From Bacteroidetes bacterium UBA4408 (GTDB taxonomy: Bacteria; Bacteroidota; Bacteroidia; UBA4408): a DNA stretch of 16,121 bases. The notes beneath the pieces are model-generated. The model worked only from the letters and a program-made list of their open reading frames with translations. It had not been told where the DNA came from and searched no databases. Shown here piece after piece: positions 7,972 through 15,597 of the stretch. A program made the position numbers and the translations under genes. The first letter of the stretch is position 1. Each line of letters opens with the position of its first letter. Location of the stretch: assembly GCA_002389785.1 (NCBI GenBank), contig DGQS01000091.1, positions 1-16,121 on the forward strand. Reading direction: 5' to 3'.

Positions 7972-8844
7972 ATGAATTTTTACCTCACTGCTGTACTTTT
8001 GGGTTTATGCTTAACAAGCCTTGGGTTGGGCTTGTATATCAGTATGCGTATATTCTCTATACCCGATATAACCACCGATGGTTCCTACACTCTGGGGGCA
8101 GCAATTACCGGGGCATTATTGAGTCAACAATATCCATTTGTCCTTGCATTGGTTATCACAATTTTAAGTGGAGCATTCGCCGGAATTTTAACAGGAATAA
8201 TACATACTCGACTAAAAGTAAATGCATTGCTTTCAGGTATTTTGGTAATGACCGCGCTGTATTCAATAAATTTATTGATCATGGGTAAATCGAATATTCC
8301 CTTAGTTGCCGTGAACAGTATTTTTACTCCGATACTAACGTTTGTTTCGGTCGAAATTTATCAATTGTTAATAGTGTTGTTGGTGGTTGCAATTGTTTGT
8401 ATAGGCCTATACTGGTTGTTGAAAACAGATTTTGGAATAGCCATGAGGGCGAGCGGGAATAATGAAATCATGGTGCAAGCGCAAGGGATTAATGCTTCTC
8501 GCATGAAAATTATTGGCTTGGGAATTTCAAATTCATTGGTAGCGTTGAGTGGTTTCTTAGTAGCGCAACTGCAAGGTTTTGCCGACATCAACATGGGTAT
8601 TGGAATTGTAATTTTAGGATTAGGTGCAGTCATGATTGGTGAAACACTACTGCAACTTCTCGGAAAAAAATCAATACTTTCAAGCATTTTAGCCGTTGTT
8701 GCCGGCTCCATTGTATTTAGACTGATATTGGCTTTTACCTTATCGTTGGGAATCAATCCAAATCTTTTAAAGCTAATTACTTCACTAATTGTTTTGCTTT
8801 TTGTAGCAGCTCCTTCTTTCAGAAACAAGGGTAAACTTTTGTGA
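7972..8844 (+). CDS. ABC transporter permease (COG4120, TrpY-like)
   Basis: A 290-residue integral membrane protein of the branched-chain-amino-acid-type permease superfamily (BPD_transp_2). About eight hydrophobic helices are visible. The segment ISMRIFSIPDITTDGSYTLG near residues 23-42 and LSGILVMTALYSINLLIMG near 86-104 are typical of the COG4120 group. A loop with MRASGNNEIMVQAQGINASRMK at about residues 159-180 matches the cytoplasmic coupling loop that contacts the ATPase. It would form the membrane channel for the ligand delivered by the preceding lipoprotein. Its expected ATPase partner is not adjacent: it lies more than 3 kb downstream, after the secreted CotH-type protein gene. Confidence 0.9.
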   Translation: MNFYLTAVLLGLCLTSLGLGLYISMRIFSIPDITTDGSYTLGAAITGALLSQQYPFVLALVITILSGAFAGILTGIIHTRLKVNALLSGILVMTALYSINLLIMGKSNIPLVAVNSIFTPILTFVSVEIYQLLIVLLVVAIVCIGLYWLLKTDFGIAMRASGNNEIMVQAQGINASRMKIIGLGISNSLVALSGFLVAQLQGFADINMGIGIVILGLGAVMIGETLLQLLGKKSILSSILAVVAGSIVFRLILAFTLSLGINPNLLKLITSLIVLLFVAAPSFRNKGKLL

Positions 8845-8850
8845 GCAACC

Positions 8851-8887
8851 TTGTTTAAAATTTAACTATTCAATTTCTATTAAACAA
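8851..8887. repeat. 8-bp perfect inverted repeat between permease and CotH-type gene
   Basis: TTGTTTAA (8851-8858) and TTAAACAA (8880-8887) are perfect inverted copies separated by 21 bases, in the 66-bp gap after the permease stop. As RNA it would be a weak AT-rich hairpin without a clean T-run. As DNA it could be an operator dyad just upstream of the -7 box at 8899. Seen directly; role unknown. Confidence 0.4.
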
Positions 8888-8898
8888 ATTTATTGAAG

Positions 8899-8906
8899 TA
8901 TTTTTG
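8899..8906 (+). promoter_or_regulatory. Candidate -7 box for the CotH-type secreted protein gene
   Basis: TATTTTTG matches TAnnTTTG. It lies four bases before the ATG at 8911, so transcription would begin on or next to that ATG; with the alternative TTG start at 8926 the leader would be about 15 nt. It suggests that this gene can be transcribed independently of the permease. No good -33 element is seen. Confidence 0.4.
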
Positions 8907-8910
8907 TAAT

Positions 8911-11900
8911 ATGTGTAGAAAAAAATTGAAGAACCAACTAATTTTCCTTTTAATGCTTTTGTGTCATTTTGGAAATGCGCAATCGCTTGTAATTAATGAG
9001 GTGCAAGCATCCAATGAATTGGGAATCACAGACGAAGACAATGACAATGTAGATTGGATAGAAATTTACAATGCAGGTACGGAGGTAGTTTCGTTGCAGG
9101 GTTTAGCGCTTAGCGATGACTCAACTCAATTATTAAAATGGATTTTCCCCAATCGAACACTTGCTGCAGGTGAATTTATACTCGTATTTGCTTCGGGCAA
9201 GGACCGTAAATTGGGCTTTTATTTGCACAGCAATTTTACTTTAAACTCGGGAGGAGAAACGGTATACCTGAGCGATCCCTCAAAACATATTCTGAATAAA
9301 CTTAAATTTCCTTTTTTAAACGACAATGTTTCCTATGGCCGAAAACTCGATGGTTCAACTGCAGCTGCTTACTTTCAGGTGCCGAGTCCTAGAAGCTCCA
9401 ATAATGGTATAGCGTATTTTGATGGGAATTTGTTAAGCCCTGATTTTTCATTGCCGGCGGGATACTATTCAGATACCATAGATTTATTTATCGACCATGC
9501 CGACCCCGGTGTTATCATACGTTATACCCTAGATGGATCGGAGCCAACGAGTAATTCGCCACTCGTAAACGGCCCAATAAAACTGACTAACCGAGCATCT
9601 GACCCAAATTATTTTTCAATGATTCCTACCAATCCCGGGCTAGATTTAACAAAACCAAATTTCGATACATCTAAATCAAATACACGAGGCTGGTTACCAC
9701 CTTATGGAAATGTATTTAAAATAAATGTGGTAAAGGCAAAAGCATTTAAAGCAAACATGATTGCCAGTCGCACCAAAACACGCACTTACATTATTGATCC
9801 TTTGCTTGAAGCACGCTATAATTTTCCGGTAATTTCAATCAGTACCAACGAGGGTAACTTATTTGATAACGATACCGGAATATATGTGTATGGAAATGTT
9901 CGTCCGAGCGACCCGTTTTTTGAAGGAAATTATTCCTACAATTCCGACGAATGGGCGCGAGATCTATATCTTGAATATTTTAACAAAGATGGCACACTTG
10001 CATTTGACCGCTATGTAAAAGGTGAGATGAATGGAAACGGAGGAAGACATGCTCCACAAAAATCGATTCGCTTATCGAGCCGCAGCTTAGAAGGACGCGA
10101 TTTATTTAAATACAAGTTCTTTGATGATAAAGAAATTGCCGTTTTTGATAAACTCGTATTACGCAACGGTGGTCACCGTCCGGATTGTTTTCCGCGCGAT
10201 AATTTAGGTGATCGTATTTGTGAAGGATTAAAACTGGAGGTACCAAATTATAAGTTGGTGACTGTATTTATTGATGGTGAATATTGGGGCATACAATGTA
10301 TCAAAGAACGATTTGACGATGCCTATTTTCAATATAATTACAACATCAAAAGCGAAAATTTTGTGATGGTAGAACTTAAAGGAACTTTAACCGAAGGAAA
10401 CGAAGGAGATGAGGATCCGTATTTACAATTGGTTGATTTTGTATCCTCTGCTGATATGAATAATACAGCCAATTATGAATATGCAGCCACACAAATGGAC
10501 CTCGAAAACTACATGGATTTTATCATTGCTGAAAGTTATATTGGGAATATCGATTTTCCGAACAACAATACGCGCTATTGGAGAAAAAAAACGGCTCATT
10601 ACGAGCCCAATGCTGCCTATGGACATGATGGTCGCTGGCGCTGGGTGATTTATGATATGGATGGGGGTTTTGGTGCATCCTGTGGGAAAATTGCCAGTAC
10701 TTTCGGTGGTTTAAAAAGAGCCACCTCTGCTGATCCTGACTATGAAGCTTATACTCGATTAATACGTGGATTACTTACCAATAGCACCTTTGAACGTGAT
10801 TTTATCAATCGCTATGCAGATGTATTAAACAGTACCTTTTCTGCAAGCGTGGTGAGCGCCAAAATAGCTGATGAAGAAAATAAACTGTCGAACGATATTT
10901 TAGAACACGTTAGGCGTTGGGGCTATCCAAGTATTGCAACAACTTTGCCCGACCGCTATTTGGAGATTCCGAGTCTTACCAAATGGAATTCGAACATGAC
11001 AGAGTTTTTACAATTTGCCAATTATCGTCCGGTTAACGATCGCATTCGACTCATGGAAAAATTTCCTCAATTAACCGATACTGCTCGTGTAACCTTGAAT
11101 GTAAACAATAAAGCACAAGGCGAAATACAAATAAACAGTATTCGTGTAAATCCAAAGCTCGATGGAATTACTAGTTCAGTATATCCTTGGAAAGGTATTT
11201 ATTTTGAAGGAAATCCCATTAGCCTGAAAGCAATTCCAAAACCGGGATATAAATTTGTTAACTGGACAGGCACACAAAGCAGTACAAGCAATCCGATGAT
11301 CGTTAGTTTAACCGGCAATTCGAGTTTTACTGCGGTGTTTGCCCCGGATACAAATTTCAGGTACCGTAAGTCTATTTTGATTAATGAAATAAATTCCACC
11401 AATAAAAATGTATTAAAAGACCCTTACAACGAAAATGATGACTGGATTGAACTTTACAATCCCACTGATTTTCCTGTAGATTTGGAGGGATATTATCTAA
11501 CAGATCAACTTTCAAATTTAACCAAATACACTTTTCCTTCGGGTAGTCGCGAAACCATCATCGAGCCCAAAGGATTTTTATTAATTTGGGCCGATCATCA
11601 GGAAAATCAAGGAGTTTTACATACACCTTTCAAACTTCGATCAAGTGGTGAAGTACTGGTATTGGTGGCTCCCGATGGAAACAGCATTGTTGATTCCATT
11701 TCCTTTGCCAATATTCCAGCTGATGTTTCTTATGGTCGTTTACCGAATGGTTCCGATAACTTAGTACAATTTAATCAACCAAGTCCTCGAGCCTCAAATT
11801 CAGCCGATTGGGAATTTGCTCCTCCTGTTTTTGTTGAAAATTTTGTGGTTTATCCCAATCCGATCACCGATGGCCCATTGTATTTTACAAAAGAAACAGA

Positions 11901-12039
11901 TGTTCGATTATATTCGGTGCAAGGTCAACTTTTATTGCAACAAAACGGTGTGAAGCAAATCGATGTATCTTTTTTACCGCAGGGTATTTATTACTTGAAA
12001 TCAGCCGATAGTCAAACCGCTAAATTGGTAAAATTGTAA
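8911..12039 (+). CDS. Secreted CotH-kinase-like protein with two lamin-tail domains and T9SS type A sorting domain
   Basis: A 1042-residue modular exported protein. A signal peptide (about residues 1-23, ending GNA) precedes a first lamin-tail domain (about 25-160; LVINEVQASNE, DWIEIYNAG). Next comes a chitobiase C-terminal/Fn3-associated module (about 165-290; IRYTLDGSEPTSNSP), then a CotH-kinase-like domain (about 300-665). That domain includes RNGGHRPDCFPRDNLGDRI, VTVFIDGEYWGIQCIKERFD and the acidic VIYDMDGGFG motif. An InlB-like repeat (about 723-812; YKFVNWTG), a second lamin-tail domain (about 820-945) and a T9SS sorting domain (about 979-1042; VVYPNPITDG) follow. CotH proteins phosphorylate spore-coat partners in Bacillus; secreted Bacteroidota members have no proven substrate. 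The ATG at 8911 is used; a TTG at 8926 giving MKNQLIFLLMLL is equally plausible. An in-frame TTG at 8893 is rejected because it lies upstream of the promoter box. The gene separates an ABC permease from its ATPase. Confidence 0.88.
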   Translation: MCRKKLKNQLIFLLMLLCHFGNAQSLVINEVQASNELGITDEDNDNVDWIEIYNAGTEVVSLQGLALSDDSTQLLKWIFPNRTLAAGEFILVFASGKDRKLGFYLHSNFTLNSGGETVYLSDPSKHILNKLKFPFLNDNVSYGRKLDGSTAAAYFQVPSPRSSNNGIAYFDGNLLSPDFSLPAGYYSDTIDLFIDHADPGVIIRYTLDGSEPTSNSPLVNGPIKLTNRASDPNYFSMIPTNPGLDLTKPNFDTSKSNTRGWLPPYGNVFKINVVKAKAFKANMIASRTKTRTYIIDPLLEARYNFPVISISTNEGNLFDNDTGIYVYGNVRPSDPFFEGNYSYNSDEWARDLYLEYFNKDGTLAFDRYVKGEMNGNGGRHAPQKSIRLSSRSLEGRDLFKYKFFDDKEIAVFDKLVLRNGGHRPDCFPRDNLGDRICEGLKLEVPNYKLVTVFIDGEYWGIQCIKERFDDAYFQYNYNIKSENFVMVELKGTLTEGNEGDEDPYLQLVDFVSSADMNNTANYEYAATQMDLENYMDFIIAESYIGNIDFPNNNTRYWRKKTAHYEPNAAYGHDGRWRWVIYDMDGGFGASCGKIASTFGGLKRATSADPDYEAYTRLIRGLLTNSTFERDFINRYADVLNSTFSASVVSAKIADEENKLSNDILEHVRRWGYPSIATTLPDRYLEIPSLTKWNSNMTEFLQFANYRPVNDRIRLMEKFPQLTDTARVTLNVNNKAQGEIQINSIRVNPKLDGITSSVYPWKGIYFEGNPISLKAIPKPGYKFVNWTGTQSSTSNPMIVSLTGNSSFTAVFAPDTNFRYRKSILINEINSTNKNVLKDPYNENDDWIELYNPTDFPVDLEGYYLTDQLSNLTKYTFPSGSRETIIEPKGFLLIWADHQENQGVLHTPFKLRSSGEVLVLVAPDGNSIVDSISFANIPADVSYGRLPNGSDNLVQFNQPSPRASNSADWEFAPPVFVENFVVYPNPITDGPLYFTKETDVRLYSVQGQLLLQQNGVKQIDVSFLPQGIYYLKSADSQTAKLVKL

Positions 12040-12046
12040 AGCGGTT
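12015..12046 (+). repeat. 7-bp inverted repeat spanning the CotH-type gene stop codon
   Basis: AACCGCT (12015-12021) and AGCGGTT (12040-12046) can pair around an 18-base loop that includes the TAA stop at 12037-12039. No T-run follows, so it is unlikely to be a Rho-independent terminator. It ends 12 bases before the ATPase start and could mask or pace ribosome access there. Speculative. Confidence 0.3.
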
Positions 12047-12058
12047 CAATCATATTCT

Positions 12059-12808
12059 ATGATACAATTGGTTCATGCAACAAAAGTATTTAATGCCGAG
12101 AGCTCATCTGCTGTAGTTGCATTAAATGAGCTTAATTTAGCAATTCCCGAAGGCCAATTTATGGTTGTGGTGGGAGCCAATGGAAGCGGAAAATCTACGC
12201 TGCTAAACTTGCTTGCCGGAAGTATGTTTGTTGATACCGGTCGTATTCTCATCGACGGTAAGGACGTTACAACAATGAAGGATTACCAGCGCAGTACATT
12301 TATTTCACGAATCTATCAAAACCCTATTACCGGAACAGCTCCTGATTTAAGTATACTTGACAATTTTCGCATTGCCTCCTTGCGTACTTCCAAAAAGCAA
12401 TTGCGCATTGGCATTGATGATGCTTTTCGGAAGAAAGTTGCTGATAAAATATCTGTGCTGCAAATGGGGCTCGAAAATAAATTGGATGTTGCGATGGGCA
12501 TTTTATCGGGCGGACAACGTCAGGCGCTTACGCTACTCATGAGTGTAATGGATTCAAGCAAGGTGCTTTTGCTCGACGAACCTACAGCAGCACTCGATCC
12601 AAAATCAGCCTTGAAGGTGATGGAACTTACCCAACAACTCGTTAGCGAATACAAACTCACAGCTGTGCTGATTACACACGAAATTAAATTTGCGCACAGT
12701 TATGGCAATCGGATCATTCAGCTGGCCGAAGGGCGAATAAAACGTGACCTAAACAACAGCGAAAAAAAGGCATTGAGTATTCAAGAACTTTTCGAGTGGT
12801 TCATCTAA
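12059..12808 (+). CDS. ABC transporter ATP-binding protein (COG1101, TrpZ-like)
   Basis: A 249-residue cytoplasmic ATPase with all canonical motifs: Walker A GANGSGKST (39-47), Q-loop YQNP (Gln87), signature LSGGQ (149-153), Walker B VLLLDEP (169-175) and H-loop His207. The stretch YQNPITGTAPDLSILDNF is characteristic of the COG1101 ATPases, which partner COG4120 permeases and COG2984 binding proteins. This ties it to the two genes at 7009-8844 despite the 3.1-kb gene between them. The ATG follows the CotH-type stop by 19 bases, with no obvious promoter or Shine-Dalgarno sequence. It is therefore probably expressed from a transcript reading through the CotH-type gene. Length is normal and nothing suggests decay, which argues that the transporter still works. 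Confidence 0.93.
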   Translation: MIQLVHATKVFNAESSSAVVALNELNLAIPEGQFMVVVGANGSGKSTLLNLLAGSMFVDTGRILIDGKDVTTMKDYQRSTFISRIYQNPITGTAPDLSILDNFRIASLRTSKKQLRIGIDDAFRKKVADKISVLQMGLENKLDVAMGILSGGQRQALTLLMSVMDSSKVLLLDEPTAALDPKSALKVMELTQQLVSEYKLTAVLITHEIKFAHSYGNRIIQLAEGRIKRDLNNSEKKALSIQELFEWFI

Positions 12809-12834
12809 ATTTATTTCCGCTTTTGATTTTTTAA

Positions 12835-12872
12835 CATCAATCTGTATCCAGGCTGTTTTGATGCACTTTTTT
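12835..12872 (+). terminator. Possible terminator after the ABC ATPase gene
   Basis: CATCAA (12835-12840) pairs with TTGATG (12858-12863), and a run of six Ts follows at 12867-12872. The stem is only 6 bp with a long loop, and an alternative partner TTGAT lies at 12823-12827. It sits 27 bases after the ATPase stop, where a unit boundary is expected. Weak but plausible. Confidence 0.4.
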
Positions 12873-12916
12873 ATTCGGTTTTAACTGTTAATTTTACCCC
12901 ACAATTTTACCCGAAG

Positions 12917-14968
12917 ATGCAACTAAAAATTACGAAAACAGTAGTTTTCTTAGCAGTTCTGTTAGGAATAAACCTCACACAAGCACAAGTATTTTCTCCT
13001 GTAAAGTGGAATTTTTCGTCCAAAAAAATCAGCGATTCTGAAGCTGAAATTACCTTAAAAGCAAGTATCGATAAGGGCTGGCATGTGTATTCACAAAACA
13101 TCGCAAACGATGGGCCGGTGCCTACTTCCTTTAACTTTGAAAAAAGCAACAATTATTCGCTGATCGGTAAAGTAACCGAAGGAAAAGCAATTGAAGAGCA
13201 AGATGTAAATTTTGGTATGCTTTTGAAATTCTTTGAACACGAAGCAATTTTTAAACAAAAAGTAAAATTGCTCAGCAACAAAGCATTTACAATTAAAGGA
13301 AGTTTAGAATACATGTGTTGCGATAATACCAAATGCCTTCCTCCAGAAACCGTTGAATTTGAAGTGAAACTTGATGGAGCAAGTGTGACCGAAGAAACGA
13401 AAGCAGCAAGTCCTGCTGTTGTTACCCCACCAGCAACAGAACCGGAAACAACCTCACCGGCAAAAGACAGCAGTACTAGTCCGGCAGAAGTTAAACCTGC
13501 TGAAAAAAAAAACACTGAACCGTTAAAAACGCAAGTTGAAGAAAAGAAATCGGCCTTGGGAATTTTTATTGCCGGTTTTTTAGGAGGATTGCTTGCCCTT
13601 CTTACACCATGCGTGTTTCCAATGATTCCGCTTACCGTAAGTTTTTTTACCAAACAAAGCAAAACGCGCAAACAAGGTATCAGCAATGCTTTGCTTTATT
13701 CCTTTTCGATTATCGCCATCTACGTTAGTTTAGGAATGCTCATTACTTTATCGTTGGGCCCCGATGCGCTGAATGCCATGGCCAGTAACGTGTGGGTGAA
13801 CATGGCCTTTTTTATCATTTTCGTAATATTTGCAGTTTCATTTTTAGGTGCATTTGAAATAACCCTTCCAAATTCATGGATCAATAAAGCAGATGCAGCC
13901 AGTGAGAAAGGTGGAATGATTGGGATATTTTTTATGGCCTTTACCCTTTCGCTTGTTAGTTTTTCGTGCACGGGTCCCATCATAGGAAGTTTATTGGTAC
14001 AAGCCGCAGTTGGCGGTAATGTGATTAATCCGGTAATTGGTATGATTGGATTTTCATCGGCGCTGGCATTGCCCTTTGGCTTGTTTGCTACCTTTCCGGG
14101 ATGGCTTAACTCCCTACCCAAATCGGGTGGTTGGCTCAATTCGGTGAAAGTAGTTTTAGGATTATTGGAATTGGCTTTGGCTCTTAAGTTCTTATCAAAC
14201 GTTGACTTAGCCTACCATTGGGGAATTTTGAAGCGAGAAGTTTTTATTGCCTTGTGGATTATCATTTTTGCGCTTTTAGGATTTTACCTCTTGGGAAAAT
14301 TAAAATTTTCGCACGACAGTGAATTAAAATATGTATCCATTCCGCGGCTAATTTTTGCGATAATAACCTTTTCGTTTGTAGTTTATTTAGTTCCCGGAAT
14401 GTGGGGAGCGCCTTTAAAATTAATCAGTGGATTTCCTCCTCCTACCTTTTACAACGAAGGATGGGCCATGGGAAGTGGCAGTGGAGGAGCCGAGAAAAAA
14501 ATAATTGAAGGAACCTCTCCCGAACATTGTCCGCACAATTTAAATTGCTTTCACGATTATGCACTTGCATTGGCTTATGCAAAAAAAGTAGGCAAGCCAT
14601 TAATGGTAGACTTTACCGGTTGGAGCTGTGTAAATTGCCGAAAAATGGAAGATCAGGTTTGGGTGGATCCACGCGTATTGCAGAGGCTCAATGACGATTA
14701 TGTGCTGGTTTCTTTATATGTTGACGATAAAACTGAACTTCCCGAGGCTGAAAAATATGTTTCGCCAACAACAGGTAAAAAGGTGAAAACAACGGGAAAC
14801 AAGTATAGCGATTTTCAAACCAACCGTTTTAAAACCAATTCTCAACCTTATTATACGCTGCTCGATCACAACGAACAATTGCTAACCGAGCCACAAGGTT
14901 ACGATCCGGATATTGAGAAATTTATTTCTTTTTTAGATAAAGGGAAAGAACAATTTCTGTCGCGTTAA
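12917..14968 (+). CDS. dsbD: Thiol:disulfide interchange protein DsbD
   Basis: A 683-residue inner-membrane reductant conduit that passes electrons from cytoplasmic thioredoxin to periplasmic thiol proteins. A signal peptide (about 1-23, ending TQA) precedes the N-terminal DsbD-alpha domain. Its redox pair is C134/C140 (MCCDNTKC), with an extra cysteine at 135. A Pro/Thr/Glu-rich linker (about 157-210) follows. The membrane domain begins near 213 and contains the two active cysteines C232 (LTPCVFPMIPLT) and C351 (SFSCTGPIIGS). The C-terminal thioredoxin-like domain has C571-V-N-C574 and a cis-proline segment NSQPYY near 641. Two more cysteines, C538 and C544 (CPHNLNC), lie just before that domain. 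It is longer than E. coli DsbD (about 565 aa), mainly through the linker. A near-consensus -7 box (TAATTTTA at 12889-12896) could give a leader of about 15 nt. Likely clients include cytochrome c maturation or disulfide-isomerase proteins, none of which is encoded here. Confidence 0.94.
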   Translation: MQLKITKTVVFLAVLLGINLTQAQVFSPVKWNFSSKKISDSEAEITLKASIDKGWHVYSQNIANDGPVPTSFNFEKSNNYSLIGKVTEGKAIEEQDVNFGMLLKFFEHEAIFKQKVKLLSNKAFTIKGSLEYMCCDNTKCLPPETVEFEVKLDGASVTEETKAASPAVVTPPATEPETTSPAKDSSTSPAEVKPAEKKNTEPLKTQVEEKKSALGIFIAGFLGGLLALLTPCVFPMIPLTVSFFTKQSKTRKQGISNALLYSFSIIAIYVSLGMLITLSLGPDALNAMASNVWVNMAFFIIFVIFAVSFLGAFEITLPNSWINKADAASEKGGMIGIFFMAFTLSLVSFSCTGPIIGSLLVQAAVGGNVINPVIGMIGFSSALALPFGLFATFPGWLNSLPKSGGWLNSVKVVLGLLELALALKFLSNVDLAYHWGILKREVFIALWIIIFALLGFYLLGKLKFSHDSELKYVSIPRLIFAIITFSFVVYLVPGMWGAPLKLISGFPPPTFYNEGWAMGSGSGGAEKKIIEGTSPEHCPHNLNCFHDYALALAYAKKVGKPLMVDFTGWSCVNCRKMEDQVWVDPRVLQRLNDDYVLVSLYVDDKTELPEAEKYVSPTTGKKVKTTGNKYSDFQTNRFKTNSQPYYTLLDHNEQLLTEPQGYDPDIEKFISFLDKGKEQFLSR

Positions 14969-15040
14969 TTTATTGTTTTTCATTTATTTATAAGAAATAA
15001 TTTACAGCTGCTTTTTTTTCAAATGCTAGTTGATTTTTTT

Positions 15041-15048
15041 TAAATTTG
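15041..15048 (+). promoter_or_regulatory. Candidate -7 box for ssb
   Basis: TAAATTTG matches TAnnTTTG and lies 28 bases before the ssb ATG, predicting a leader of about 25 nt. A T-rich tract precedes it but no TTG occurs at 19-21 bp spacing. The 108-bp gap from dsbD holds otherwise only AT-rich sequence with a T8 run at 15012-15019. Confidence 0.5.
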
Positions 15049-15076
15049 TTAGACCATAAACTAAACTCTTACCACA

Positions 15077-15514
15077 ATGGCAGGAATAAATAAAGTAATA
15101 CTATTAGGCAACTTAGGCAAAGATCCTGAAGTGCGTCACCTTGAAGGGGGAGCCACCGTTGCAAATTTTCCACTTGCTACTTCCGAAAATTACAAAGACA
15201 AAAGCGGAAACAAAGTTGAACAAACCGAATGGCACAACATTGTTTTGTGGCGCAGTCAAGCTGAATTTGCTGAAAAATATTTAAAAAAAGGAAATACAAT
15301 TTTGCTGGAAGGAAAAATCAGAACGCGTTCCTGGGAAGATAAAGACAAAAACAAACGCTATACAACCGAAATCGTTGGCGATACAGTTTCTATCGTAAGC
15401 ACTGCCAATTCGCGCCGAGAAGAAGGAGCGGCTAATCCGGTGCAGCAAGGAGCTGTTCACACAGAAAACACAGCGAATGCCGCAGGCAGCCAAACGGACG
15501 ATTTACCTTTTTAA
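15077..15514 (+). CDS. ssb: Single-stranded DNA-binding protein
   Basis: A 145-residue homotetrameric protein that coats single-stranded DNA during replication, recombination and repair. The OB fold covers about residues 1-105, with the family signatures NKVILLGNLGKDPEVR at 5-20, EWHNIVLW (about 51-58) and GKIRTRSWEDKD (about 79-90). A flexible, Gln/Asn/Ala-rich linker leads to the acidic tip DDLPF, the docking site for partner repair and replication proteins. The ATG is preceded by a predicted 25-nt leader with no Shine-Dalgarno sequence, as is usual for the phylum. The gene is followed by gldE, a conserved Bacteroidota arrangement. mutY, often found upstream of ssb in this phylum, is absent here and replaced by dsbD. 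Confidence 0.97.
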   Translation: MAGINKVILLGNLGKDPEVRHLEGGATVANFPLATSENYKDKSGNKVEQTEWHNIVLWRSQAEFAEKYLKKGNTILLEGKIRTRSWEDKDKNKRYTTEIVGDTVSIVSTANSRREEGAANPVQQGAVHTENTANAAGSQTDDLPF

Positions 15515-15540
15515 TTTTTTGATTTCGATTTTTAAGAATC

Positions 15541-15560
15541 CGGTATCTACCGTCAATTTT
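15541..15560 (+). terminator. Weak candidate terminator after ssb
   Basis: CGGTA-TC-TACCG (15541-15552) is a perfect inverted repeat. As RNA it can form only a 4-bp stem with a 4-base loop, and it is followed by GTCAATTTTTTA. It lies 26 bases after the ssb stop and ends just before the gldE -7 box. Short stem, so low confidence. Confidence 0.3.
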
Positions 15561-15561
15561 T

Positions 15562-15569
15562 TATCTTTG
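15562..15569 (+). promoter_or_regulatory. Candidate -7 box for gldE
   Basis: TATCTTTG matches TAnnTTTG and lies 28 bases before the TTG start of gldE, predicting a leader of about 25 nt, the same geometry as for ssb. It suggests that gldE has its own promoter rather than depending on ssb readthrough. No -33 TTG at normal spacing. Confidence 0.55.
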
Positions 15570-15597
15570 CGGCCTATACCCAAAATACACTTTTAGA

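Noticed and set aside
8893..8910. TTG start giving a six-residue extension of the CotH-type protein.
   Set aside because: It lies upstream of and within the -7 box, and the added residues worsen the signal peptide.
8845..12058. The CotH-type gene as cargo of a transposon or other mobile element.
   Set aside because: No transposase, terminal inverted repeats or flanking target duplication were found; the inverted repeats at each side differ in sequence.
13153..14139. Long antisense open frames opposite dsbD (177 and 139 codons).
   Set aside because: They are composition shadows of the dsbD coding strand, without recognisable domains or starts.
14969..15040. Terminator between dsbD and ssb (TTATTT/AAATAA repeat and CAGCTG followed by T8).
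   Set aside because: The first repeat is all AT and lacks an adjacent T-run; CAGCTG has no loop and cannot form a hairpin by itself.
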